Assembly (NCBI RefSeq): GCF_900101395.1
Contig: NZ_FMZO01000005.1
Span: 337,086 to 401,085, forward strand
Direction of reading: 5' to 3'
Length of the DNA: 64,000 bases
Origin: Niabella drilacis
GTDB lineage: Bacteria; Bacteroidota; Bacteroidia; Chitinophagales; Chitinophagaceae
Every line of letters starts with the position of its first letter. The stretch's first letter is position 1. The notes below the pieces were generated by a model. It saw only the letters and a list, made by a program, of their open reading frames with translations, did no database searches and was not told the origin of the DNA. Positions 36,710 through 46,300 of the stretch are shown one piece after another. A program made the position numbers and the translations under genes.

Positions 36710-37453
36710 ATGAAATATTTCAGCTTTGTTCTTTTATGGTTTTGTTTTTTGAGGCCGGGTACAGGCCTGGAGGCCCAGGTCCGGCCGGCTTTAGGTGACT
36801 ACGAGGAGTTATTTGATGGCGTTAGCTTAAAAGGATGGAAAGGCGATCCGGCTTTGTGGTATGTAAAAGACAGCCTGTTGGTGGGGGAGATAAGGCCTGG
36901 CAAAGAGCTGAAGCGGAACTCATTTATCATCTGGCAGGGCGGCAACCTGAAGGATTTTGAGCTGATCGTGGAATATAAAGTGTCGGCAAAGGGAAACAGC
37001 GGGTTTAATTATCGTAGTAAAGAAGTAGCAGGCCAGCCTTTTGCTATGCGGGGATATCAGGCGGACATTGATGGCGCAAAAAAATATACCGGGCAGAATT
37101 ATGAAGAAGGAGGGCGGAAAATACTGGCATTTCCCGGCCAGAAAGTGCGGCTGCCGCCTGTGAAAGGAACCATTGCTGATTTTGCAAGGGAGAATAGATG
37201 GACCGCAAGTGAGCGGTTGGATGCATTGGGCAATGAAGACTCGCTAAAATCACGCATTAATGATGATTGGAATGAGTTGCGCATTTGGGCGAAAGGAAAC
37301 CGGCTACAGCATTATATCAATGGCGTTTTAATGAGCGATGTAACCGATGATGATGTACAAAACAGGGAGATGGAGGGGCTGTTGGGATTCCAGGTTCATG
37401 TCGGCCCGCCGATGACCATTGCTGTACGGCATATCCGTTTAAAGCGATTGTGA
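36710..37453 (+). CDS. DUF1080 family protein (3-keto-disaccharide hydrolase domain)
   Basis: 247 residues with a signal peptide ending near LEAQV. The family block LFDGVSLKGWKG is followed by FIIWQGGNLKDFELIVEYKVSAKGNSGFNYRSKE, GYQADIDGA and the C-terminal WNELRIWAKGNRLQHYINGVLMSDVTDDD and GLLGFQVHVGPPM. This is a concanavalin-like jelly roll. Pfam names the family 3-keto-disaccharide hydrolase, and some members cleave glycosides after C3 oxidation. It is the last gene of this block, 63 bases after the esterase, and shares the block with a PQQ dehydrogenase, which could supply the keto-sugar substrate; that coupling is my inference. Confidence 0.88.
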   Translation: MKYFSFVLLWFCFLRPGTGLEAQVRPALGDYEELFDGVSLKGWKGDPALWYVKDSLLVGEIRPGKELKRNSFIIWQGGNLKDFELIVEYKVSAKGNSGFNYRSKEVAGQPFAMRGYQADIDGAKKYTGQNYEEGGRKILAFPGQKVRLPPVKGTIADFARENRWTASERLDALGNEDSLKSRINDDWNELRIWAKGNRLQHYINGVLMSDVTDDDVQNREMEGLLGFQVHVGPPMTIAVRHIRLKRL

Positions 37454-37910
37454 TATGGATGAGATATTATTTGAAAGATAATACGCATAACCAGTCTCTC
37501 CTTCAATTTTAAATGCAAAGAAATGAGTACTACCCCGCGCATGCAGGAGATGAGGCCTGTTGCTTCATGTGTGCACAGGGGGTATATAAAGAATTCCTGG
37601 AATGGTGCCGGAGAACCCGTTACCAGGAAAATGCTTTTTAACGAAAGATAAATGCAGACGGGGCATTCCTTAAAAAGGAGGCGGGGAGCCAACGATACCA
37701 GGTTCCTCAAAGCTGGTAGAATACGGCCTGGTTAAGCACTTGTCTTTGATAAGGGGATCGCGGTTATCCGCTCTTTAACCAGCCAGCCCAAGAGTAGTAT
37801 TACCCGGGTAATGCGTAGTTCAGGATCATTGATGTCGGGGAAAAATAAGAAGCATCAATAAAAGGTGCTTTTTTATCGGGCAGCCGATTTTGCCTGGCTT
37901 TTAAATCCTG
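37454..37910. other. Intergenic stretch before the 256-bp array, no gene seen
   Basis: Short frames only, with no recognisable family. Near the end (about 37850-37875) a weak stem, AGCA with TGCT, precedes six Ts and could end transcription of the DUF1080 operon, but the stem is too short to call with confidence. Confidence 0.4.
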
Positions 37911-39172
37911 GCAAACGCATCTGGTTGCAGCAATGATCCGCTCCGGAGGAGCGTTGTGTTGATAGCCAATGTGCCGTTTTAATCAACCAGGCACCTTTGG
38001 CACCTCGTGTTTGTTTAGCCGTGGCCATTTTACGCGGCTCCAAAGGAGCCTGGGCCCTCTCTTTAACACCCTTCTACAAACACGGGCACTTACCGTGCCT
38101 GATCCTGCTCGGGGTTGCGCTCTTTTCACCCGGTTCAGATGTATTTGCCCCATATCTTTCTGCAAGGCAAACGCATTGGGTTGCAGCAATGATCCGCCCC
38201 GGAGGAGCGTTGTGTTGATAGCAAATGTGTCGGGTGAATCAACCGGGCTCCTTTGGAGCCGCGTGTTTGTTTGGCCGGAAATTTTACGCGGCTCCTATAG
38301 GAGCCGGGGTTTCCCCTTTAATACCTTGCTATAAACACGAGGCACTTACCGTGCCTGATCCTGCTCCGGGTTGCGCTCTTTTCACCCGGTTCAGATGTAT
38401 TTACCCCATATCTTTCTGCAAGGCAAACGCATTGGGTTGCAGCAATGATCCGCCCCGGAGGAGCGTTGTGTTGATAGCCAATGTGTCGGGTGAATCAACC
38501 GGGCTCCTTTGGAGCCGCGTGTTTGTTTGGCCGGAAATTTTGCGCGGCTCCTATAGGAGCTGGGTTTTCCTCTTTAATATCTTGCTATAAACACGAGGCA
38601 CTTACCGTGCCTGATCCTGCTCGGGGTTGCGCTCTTTTTACCCGGTTCAGATGTATTTGCCCCATATCTTTCTGCAAGGCAAACGCATTGGGTTGCAGCA
38701 ATGATCCGCTCCGGAGGAGCGTTGTGTTGATAGCCAATGTGTCGGGTGAATCAACCGGGCTCCTTTGGAGCCGCGTGTTTGTTTGGCCGGAAATTTTGCG
38801 CGGCTCCTATAGGAGCCGGGTTTTTCCCTTTAATATCTTGCTATAAACACGAGGCACTTACCGTGCCTGATCCTGCTCGGGGTTGCGCTCTTTTCACCCG
38901 GTTCAGATGTATTTGCCCCATATCTTTCTGCAGGGCAAACGCATCTGATTTCAGCATTGTTCAGCTCCGGAGGAGCAGCGTGTTTATAGTAGTCTGCTGT
39001 TTTATCAACCCGGCTCCTGTAGGAGCCTCGTGTTTGTTTGGCCGTGGCAATTTTACGCGGCTCCAAAGGAGCCTGGGCCCTCTCTTTAACACCCTTCTAC
39101 AAACACGAGGCATTTACCGTGCCTGATCCTGCTCGGGGTTGCGCTCTTTTCACCGGGTTCAGATGTGTTTGT
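37911..39172. repeat. Tandem array, five units of exactly 256 bp
   Basis: The marker GCAAACGCAT starts at 37911, 38167, 38423, 38679 and 38935, each 256 bases apart. Every unit holds several hairpins with tiny loops: CGCTCC-GGA-GGAGCG, GGCTCC-TTT-GGAGCC, GGCTCCT-AT-AGGAGCC and AGGCAC-TTACC-GTGCCT. The three inner units are nearly identical; the first and last share variants such as GGCTCC-AAA-GGAGCC, as expected from unequal crossing-over between outer ancestors. Single related copies lie at 21565 and 52808. The 121-codon open frames repeated each unit are products of the period and not genes. Probably a REP-like non-autonomous family. Confidence 0.92.
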
Positions 39173-39184
39173 CGCTACTATTAG

Positions 39185-39208
39185 TGGTGATCTGAAAGCA
39201 GATCACCA
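39185..39208. repeat. Perfect inverted repeat beside the 256-bp array
   Basis: A 10-base stem TGGTGATCTG / CAGATCACCA with an AAAG loop. There is no T-run on either strand, so it is not a standard terminator. It lies 12 bases past the last 256-bp unit and may be an end structure of the array or a remnant hairpin. Confidence 0.6.
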
Positions 39209-39391
39209 TTGTAAAAAGTTTATGCAAATGCCGTCAAAATCCAGATCAGCTGCTCTCTGATCTTGTTAGCTCCAACACAGGCCCCCCGGAAATGATTCTT
39301 AAACCTGCAGTCCCCGTCTACACGGGCTTTGACGCAACTGCTTTTTTACCGAGCGCCAGTAGTTCAGGAACCCGGAGCTTATAGTAGATCC

Positions 39392-39421
39392 AAACCTGAC
39401 GCATTCCGTAATCTCAGGTTT
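39392..39421 (-). terminator. Probable terminator hairpin of the leftward SusCD operon
   Basis: Reading leftward from the stop of the DUF4998-like gene, AAACCTGA and TCAGGTTT pair (eight bases, 14-base loop) about 20 bases after the stop. The T-run is poor (GTTTGG), so termination efficiency is uncertain. Confidence 0.45.
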
Positions 39422-39441
39422 GTTTTCAGATGCGAACAGTC

Positions 39442-40161
39442 TTAGTTAATGATAATGGTAGAGTCTGCCCTGCGGGTCCTGAAGGTGTCCAGTGCATTCC
39501 TGACCGGTAAAAAGTACGATTGTATAGCCACGCGGGTGCCCGTTTTCAGATTGCTTACATTAACGGAGTCGCCGGTAAACCGAATGCTGTCTACTGCGTC
39601 ATTTTTAGTATAATAGTATAATTGATTAAATATATTTGTAGTGTCTGATTTGGTAAAATAAAACGTTATGGAATTGTTGACCGGGTAAATTTTATAGGGA
39701 TTTGCGGTCACCAGTTGTTTATTGTACAGGGAGGCTTCGTATATGGAACCATAGATTCTTAAGGGAGCAGTGAGCTGCCCGATAGAATGGTTCCCGGCCT
39801 TGTCATAAGTGTATAGTGAAAAACTTTGAATATCGGATTCCTGCAATCCGCTGGTAATGATGACGCTGATCGTGTCCGCGGTGCTTTCTCCTTTTGTTCC
39901 GATTTCAAGTGAATCATTCCCGTTGTTCCAGAAGAGGAGATACCGGCTTATGCTGGGGTCAGAGCTCGGGTTCCATTTGATCCGGGCTCTCAGCTTCCCG
40001 GGATCTGTCCGTAAGTTGCTTACAACCCCGGTATAGATCTGTTCCCTGCCATTTTGATACTTTTGGTAATCGTCTGCCTTCCGGGAGCAGCTCAGGACAC
40101 CTGCAAGCAGGAAGCTCCCTATTAAGAAACCGCTTTTTTGAAACTTAATTTTATCAATCAT
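39442..40161 (-). CDS. DUF4998-like surface lipoprotein
   Basis: 239 residues with lipobox Cys25 (GVLSC). The segment after the signal peptide, QIYTGVVSNLRTDPGKLRARIKWNPSSDPSISRYLLFWNNGNDSL, matches the DUF4998 pattern seen in lipoproteins encoded at the ends of SusCD operons. The rest is beta-rich, fibronectin-III-like (SFSLYTYDKAGNHSIGQ). It probably sits on the cell surface and helps bind glycan next to SusD2. It is the last gene of the leftward operon, 26 bases after the DUF4959-like gene. Confidence 0.8.
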   Translation of the reverse strand: MIDKIKFQKSGFLIGSFLLAGVLSCSRKADDYQKYQNGREQIYTGVVSNLRTDPGKLRARIKWNPSSDPSISRYLLFWNNGNDSLEIGTKGESTADTISVIITSGLQESDIQSFSLYTYDKAGNHSIGQLTAPLRIYGSIYEASLYNKQLVTANPYKIYPVNNSITFYFTKSDTTNIFNQLYYYTKNDAVDSIRFTGDSVNVSNLKTGTRVAIQSYFLPVRNALDTFRTRRADSTIIIN

Positions 40162-40187
40162 AGTGATTTATTTAGTAGGAATAAAAA

Positions 40188-41429
40188 TCAGGGTCTTGTA
40201 TCTCCATAAAATGAAAGCTCCATTATATGGGCAAAAACATTTGTTCCGGCCCAGTTCTCTGTAACAACAACGCGCAAAAACCGGACTTTCGGAGCATTGA
40301 AGGGCATGATGAATTCCACACCGGCATTAAACCAGGCTTTGTCTGCAGCTGTAGGGGAAGAAGGCGCGTTGCCAGAGGGAGGGTCCGGGAACCGGTAGTT
40401 GCCGATATTGATCCATTCACCGATCTTTTGACCTTCTTCAGAATTAGCAGGCGGGGTAAAATCGGCCGGTTGCTCTGAATTGGATCCCCAGACCGTAAAG
40501 TATTTGGGATTTCCGTGTCCCCAGTAGTAAACATCAGCCCTGCCCCACAACAGGAACCTGCTCAGCTTTGCAGAAGTGCCAAGGTTGAAGCTTACGGTTA
40601 CCGGGATGTTCCCGGGTGGTATGGGGGTGTGCCACCCGCTTCCGGGGTTGTTGTCCCACAGGTTGGCGGTAACCCATCCATAGCCGATGGGGCTGTCACT
40701 GGCCAGGTTATACACGGAAAATTTGCTTTTGTTCAGCAGCGTTTCATAAAGTGGTTTTATAGTTTTGAAAACGGTATCGGATATATTGCCCCATTTGTCT
40801 GTAGCATAGACCCCCACCTGTTTGGGCAGGGTATCTAATCCTCTTGATGTAAAGAAGATATCTTTAAAGTTGGAAAACTGCTGTTGCCGGATCACGTACC
40901 GGCCATAATAGGGATCTTTATAAACCAATACAACGCCTACGTTTTTCCGCGCTTCATTTGTGGCATCTACCCGGATCCCGGCAAAGTCTGCGCCTAAAGA
41001 GAGTGTATTGCCTACGAGTTGGTAAATGGGCGTATCGGGGTGTACTTTTACTGTAACGGGATCCGACTCAACGTTAGACCGGCTGACCACCCTTAAGGTG
41101 ACTTCATATTCTTTACTTTCTGAAAAGCCCTCTACCGTTACCGTATCGGAGTAATAGGCTGATTTGGTTTCAAGTGCCTTTTGGTTTTTTTCATTGATCA
41201 CATAATTTGCCTTCACATATAAAATATTCTCTGATTTTGGAAGGGTATAGGTAATATAAGCCCCGCCGTTAAAGTTCTTTACTTTAATATTGGTGACTAC
41301 GCCTGGCTTGGTTTTGTCTGTTGATACGGGGTGGTTAAAGTCGGCTACACGGCTGCATTGAACCCACAGTAACAGGCAGCTGAGCAGAACGGCCATAAAC
41401 AATATGCGGGAAGAATAGGGTTGTCTCAT
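40188..41429 (-). CDS. DUF4959/DUF5126/DUF5000-type surface glycan-binding lipoprotein
   Basis: 413 residues with lipobox Cys25 (WVQCS). Domain order by motif: DUF4959 (PGVVTNIKVKNFNGGAYITYTLP, YVKANYVINEKNQ), DUF5126-like middle (ARKNVGVVLVYKDPYYGRYVIRQQQFSNFKDIFFTSRGLDTLPKQVGVYATDKWGN), then a DUF5000/discoidin-like C-terminal domain (LWDNNPGSGWHTP, VSFNLGTSAKLSRFLLWGR, FLRVVVTENWAG, AHIMELSFYG). This three-domain layout is common in proteins encoded right after SusD and thought to bind the same glycan on the surface. It follows SusD2 by 27 bases. Confidence 0.88.
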   Translation of the reverse strand: MRQPYSSRILFMAVLLSCLLLWVQCSRVADFNHPVSTDKTKPGVVTNIKVKNFNGGAYITYTLPKSENILYVKANYVINEKNQKALETKSAYYSDTVTVEGFSESKEYEVTLRVVSRSNVESDPVTVKVHPDTPIYQLVGNTLSLGADFAGIRVDATNEARKNVGVVLVYKDPYYGRYVIRQQQFSNFKDIFFTSRGLDTLPKQVGVYATDKWGNISDTVFKTIKPLYETLLNKSKFSVYNLASDSPIGYGWVTANLWDNNPGSGWHTPIPPGNIPVTVSFNLGTSAKLSRFLLWGRADVYYWGHGNPKYFTVWGSNSEQPADFTPPANSEEGQKIGEWINIGNYRFPDPPSGNAPSSPTAADKAWFNAGVEFIMPFNAPKVRFLRVVVTENWAGTNVFAHIMELSFYGDTRP

Positions 41430-41456
41430 ATTTATGGATTTCGAATTATAAATGGG

Positions 41457-43376
41457 TCATTTCCAAAAAGGACTTTGTATTAAGTTTTCGTTCTCTCTTA
41501 ATGCCTGGTCCGATAACGGGAAGAAATAGTCTTTTGAAGTAATGGTAGGGATAAACTGGGTTACAGGTATATAAAAGTCGGAAGGCGCCGATTGGTAAAT
41601 GGACCAGCCCTGCATCGGCTGCGACATTACCGAGGTCCACTCTTTCCATCTTTTTAAGTCCCAGCCGGCTTTTCCCTCGAAGCAGAGCTCTATTCTGCGC
41701 TCACGGTGAATGATGGTACGTAATCCGTCTTTTGTTGATGGTTTGCCGGGGTTGAATGAATACTGCTGCCATGATTCCTGTACGCCTTTCAGGCCTGCGC
41801 GCAGCCGCACGCTGTCGATGTAGGCATACACTTCGGATGAGGGGCCGTTGACTTCATTTAACGCTTCTGCATACTGCAGGTAAAGGTCTGCCAGGCGGAT
41901 CCTGGGGAGCCGGAAACTGGTCTGGGAAAACCCGTTCTTATCAAAAACACTAAGGTAATGCACCAGCTTTTTGGGCCAGATGGAAGTGACGTTGAGCCTT
42001 GAATTGTCCTTGGGTGCAGCAGGTCCTTTTTGCGCCTGTACAGATAAAGCGGCATCGGGGTTGGTAACACCATTGCCGTACCATATGCCGCCGTCAAAGC
42101 CAATGCCTGCATAATACCGGAGCTCGCGGTCAAAATTGTTTTTAATGGTCTGGTAGTTCTGGGCAATGAGATACTTATTGGCGGCATCTCCCGTTCTCAG
42201 GTTAAAACGGCCGGAGAAGTCCCAGGAATTGTCTTCATCGATGGGTACGCCGTTTTTTGTGTAGAACAGGTCCGTTGTTGAAATGGGAACGGCCAGTGTT
42301 CCCGGGGCAGAGCCAAGGTCAAACTCGGCGGTGATCCGGGGAACGGCATTGGCCTGCTGAGGAAAATAACTGTTCAGGTTCCAGATGATTTCCTTGTTCA
42401 GGTCCCATTTTTCGGTTACGGCATTTTGAAGGGTTAGTATACCGGACAATACCTGGGGAAGGGTTGCCGGTATATTGGCGGGTCTTATAAAATGATATAA
42501 ACCCAGGTTCAGCTGCCGGCAGGCGTCGATAGCGGCCTTACAGGCAGCAGCGGCGGCAGCCCATTTGGCGGGATCCGCGCTGGCAGAAAAAAGTGCCTGT
42601 CCGTCCGCATTCTTATAATTCCTGTAATCCGGGTTGCCGTTAAAAAGAGGGCTGGCCCGGGTTACCAGTATTTCGGCTTTTACAGCCAGGGCCACTGCCT
42701 GGGTAACCCGGCCCAGCTCCCTGTTAACATCTGCTATTTCTGTTGGCAGCTCGGGAATGGCCTCATCCAATAATTGCACGGCATAGTCAAAAGCGGAATC
42801 TACCGGCAGCCGTTTTACCCGCAGCGTTCCAATGGGATCGGTGATGGCATGATTGGTCCGGTAGATGGGGATGGGGCCGTACATTTTTACTAAAAAATAA
42901 TGGTAATAGGCTTTCAGGAATTTTACTTCGGCGATCCACCTGTCTTTTTCAAAGACAGACAGGTCGATCGGTTTGTCAATATTTTCCAGCAGGATATTGC
43001 AACGCCGGATGGCTTTAAAGACAGAGGGGGCACCGTTGCTGCCATCCCAATAGTTAAGCACCGGGTTGGATATGTTTTGCGTACCCCGCATCAATTGAAA
43101 TCCCGCGTCATATAATTTGGGGCCTTCACCCAGTACATTCGGGTAAATGATCTCCCCCGATGTGGTAAAGGAAGGATCCCTGGTTATATCCGCCAGGGAT
43201 TGCAGGGTACTGTAACAACTGAATAGATAGTTTTCGGCCTCATTCCGGTTGCGGAATGCATAGTCGAGGGTTCCTACGTTTTCCGGGGTAACATCAAGAA
43301 ACTTTTTGCATGAAGTTACACTGCCGGCCATAGCCAGGCAAAGAACCAGGTAGAGAATATGTATTTTGTTTTGCAT
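41457..43376 (-). CDS. SusD/RagB-family lipoprotein (second system)
   Basis: 639 residues with lipobox Cys23 (VTSCKKFLDVTPEN). SusD landmarks: NEAENYLFSCYSTLQ near the start, AEVKFLKAYYHYFLVKMYGPIPI, the LRVKRLPVDSAFDYAVQLLDEAIPELP helix block, RLPRIRLADLYLQYAEALNEVNG, and HRERRIELCFEGKAGWDLKRWKEW. It is longer than SusD1, mainly in the middle region. It sits 11 bases after SusC2 and should cap that transporter. Confidence 0.95.
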   Translation of the reverse strand: MQNKIHILYLVLCLAMAGSVTSCKKFLDVTPENVGTLDYAFRNRNEAENYLFSCYSTLQSLADITRDPSFTTSGEIIYPNVLGEGPKLYDAGFQLMRGTQNISNPVLNYWDGSNGAPSVFKAIRRCNILLENIDKPIDLSVFEKDRWIAEVKFLKAYYHYFLVKMYGPIPIYRTNHAITDPIGTLRVKRLPVDSAFDYAVQLLDEAIPELPTEIADVNRELGRVTQAVALAVKAEILVTRASPLFNGNPDYRNYKNADGQALFSASADPAKWAAAAAACKAAIDACRQLNLGLYHFIRPANIPATLPQVLSGILTLQNAVTEKWDLNKEIIWNLNSYFPQQANAVPRITAEFDLGSAPGTLAVPISTTDLFYTKNGVPIDEDNSWDFSGRFNLRTGDAANKYLIAQNYQTIKNNFDRELRYYAGIGFDGGIWYGNGVTNPDAALSVQAQKGPAAPKDNSRLNVTSIWPKKLVHYLSVFDKNGFSQTSFRLPRIRLADLYLQYAEALNEVNGPSSEVYAYIDSVRLRAGLKGVQESWQQYSFNPGKPSTKDGLRTIIHRERRIELCFEGKAGWDLKRWKEWTSVMSQPMQGWSIYQSAPSDFYIPVTQFIPTITSKDYFFPLSDQALRENENLIQSPFWK

Positions 43377-43387
43377 GATTTATCCTG

Positions 43388-46300
43388 TTAAAATGTAACG
43401 TTAAGGCCAAGGTTGTAGGTCTTTTGTAAGGGATAAGTGAAGCCGTTTTTTTGTTCTGCATCCCATAATTTGAAATTGGAAAGTAAAAACAGGTTAGAGC
43501 CGTTGACGTAAATACGGAGATTGGTTATACGGGCGCGCCGCGCTATTGCAGGGGAAAGCGTATACCCCAGCTCTACCAGCTTCAGCCTTAAAAAATCGCC
43601 TTTCCGGAGCCACCAGGTGCTGGGCTGGAGGTTGTTGGTGATGATGTTGGCATCTGTACCCAGCCTTGGATAGAATGCATAAATATTCTGATTGTCTTCT
43701 GACCAGTAGTCATCCGCAACAGCCTGCAAAACCTGTGCCTGTCCGGGTACGCCATCTGCCGGTATCACAAAGGGGCTGATCCCCCGGGCATCGATCATAA
43801 AGGTGGTGCGGGCATTTCCCTGGAACCGGAAACCGAGGTCAAACGACCGGTATTTTGCGGATGCTCCAAAACCGTAGGAGATCTGCGGAGTGGTGGGCAG
43901 CCCGATCGGTACCATATCGGCAATGGTGATCTGCCCATCGCCGTTCACATCCCTGTATTTGATATCCCCGCCCTTGGGTTTTTGACCGCCAAAATTTTGT
44001 ACCGGGGAGGTCGCTGCTTCCTTATCATCCACAAATAACCGTTCTGCAATATACCCAAAGGGCTGGCCTACGATCGATCCTGTTTTTCTTCTCCAGGGCT
44101 CGCTCAGGTATGCAGGCTCTTCGTAGTTATTATATACGGCCTGTGAGTAGGTGAAGTTAGACATATAAGCAACGGTGAGGTCCTTTGAAAAGCTTTTATT
44201 ATAATTAAGCGTCAGGTCCCATCCGTTGGACTCCACTTCGCCAACATTCGTAAATACGCCGGCCTCCAAACCCTCGCTGCTGGGGATCAGGCGTTGTTGC
44301 AGAATGTTGCTGCGTCGCTCCTTCCAGTATTCGGCTATAAGGTCAAGGCTTCTGAAAAAAGTCGCTTCCACGGCGCCGTTAAAACGAAGGCCACGTTCCC
44401 AGGTAACCTGGCTGTTCTGGTAATTCCTGATGGTAACACCCGGGCGGCTGTACCCGTTGCCAATGCCAAAGGAGGCAGGGTTGCCCCCGGCCAGGTTTAC
44501 ATCGGAAAGATAAAAGAAGCGCTGGCTGCCTATCTGGTCGTTACCACTGTATCCGATGCTGGAGCGCAGTTTTAAGCTGGATATAATATCTGACAACCCA
44601 TCCTGCCAGAATTTTTCCTTGGATACGATCCACGATGCCCCGATGGTCGGAAAGAATCCATACCGGTTATTTACATCAAACCGCTCGGACCCGTTATAGG
44701 CGAAGTTGAATCTTAAGAAATATTTTGACCGGAAGGCATAGCTGGCTTCGCCGGCAAAGTTGAGGTTGCGGTAGGGAAGTGCGTAGGGGAGTGACGGTTG
44801 ACTGGTAACCGGATCTATGCCATTGGCCTCAAGCCGCTGCATTCTTATAATGTTTAAGGTAGCACCGATATCATGATCGCCCAGCCGTTTGGAATAGTCC
44901 AGGCGTCCCTGGAAATGTACATAGGCCGTGGCGTCCTTTTTGCCGGGGCTGTAAACAAGATATTCTGTTGCCGCACTGCCATTGCCCCCGGCGCCAATGC
45001 CCCCGGCAAAGGCGTTTCCGCTGGAGAGGCTGTTGATCCATTGAAGTACGTACCTGTTGGATCCTATATTATAACCGCCCACGGGTATGGTATAGTAAAA
45101 GGGGTTGTAGGCCATGGTATTGTCAAAATAAGCGTAGCGGTTTACGTTCACAAAACCATCAAAGGACAGGCCCCGCACAATAAAATCAAGCTTTTGATTC
45201 AGCCGGAGCGTTGCGGTCATTCTTGAATTGGAGAATTTTTTAAAACCGCGCAGCAATTGTGCATAGGGATTTAAGTAACCAACGGAATTGGCGGAAGAAC
45301 CATAGGCGTTGCCAAACAGGATATGCTGGGTGAGCAGGTTGGCGGAGTCCGGTTCATAATATGCGGGAAATAATACCGGGCTTGTATGGGTAGCCATATC
45401 GTACAGGTCGGTTGAAAAGCTGGCATTGTTGGTGAGCGGGCCAGAGTATTCATTAAACAATCCCCAAAGCTGGGCCGATAACTGTGTGGATTTTGTAAGG
45501 TTAAAATCCACGTTCGTCCGGAGCTGATAGGTTGTGAACTTTAAGTTGGTCTTGAAATTATTGTCCGGGTGATCTTTCAAAATACCGTTATCGTTGCTGT
45601 AAGACCCGGATATGAAGTAGTGTGAAAGGTCGGACCCCCCGCTTACATTCATATTGGCGCGCTGGGTAAAGGTCCGGTCTCTGAAAAGCAGGTTAAGCCA
45701 ATCTACGGCCGGGTAAACATAACGGTTCCCGGCAGGTGCATTTTGCAGGGTGAGCCCGGTATAATGGATCTTGTCGGCAGAAAATGGTGCAGGCATCATG
45801 GGGTCGCGGGTAACGGTTGCTTCATTATACATGTTCATATAGGTTATGGGGTCGGCCAGTTTGATCCGGTCTGTTGGGGTCGACACGGTATTCTCCAAAA
45901 CAATATTCAGGATCGCTTTCCCGGTTTTACCGGATTTTGTGGTTACCAGGATAACCCCGTTGGCTCCCCTTGCGCCGTACAGGGTGGTAGCGCTGGCATC
46001 TTTGAGGATGGTAAAGCTTTCCAGGTCGTTTACGTTCAGCCGTGCCAGGTCGTCTTTTCCCACTTCTATATTGTCAATCAGGATCATGGGGTCTGCCCGG
46101 TATCCAAAGGTGGTTACCCCCCGGATAAAAAAGTCAGAGTTATCCAGGCCGGGCTGGCCGCTCGACTGGAACCCGATCACCCCGGCCACCTGTCCTACCA
46201 GCGCATTGGTAAGGTTGCTGGCGGGGATCTTCAGGTTTTCCGGTTTGATGGTGGATACCGAACCGACAATGGATTCCTTGATCTGTTTTCTTCCCAGCGC

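Noticed and set aside
37969..39126. Four nearly identical 121-129-codon open frames at 256-base steps, looking like a repeated protein family
   Set aside because: They follow the repeat period, start at different contexts only because the unit repeats, read through hairpin cores, and have no recognisable domain; the DNA repeat explains them.
37911..39172. CRISPR array
   Set aside because: Units are 256 bases and almost wholly identical, with no short repeat/variable spacer pattern and no cas genes nearby.
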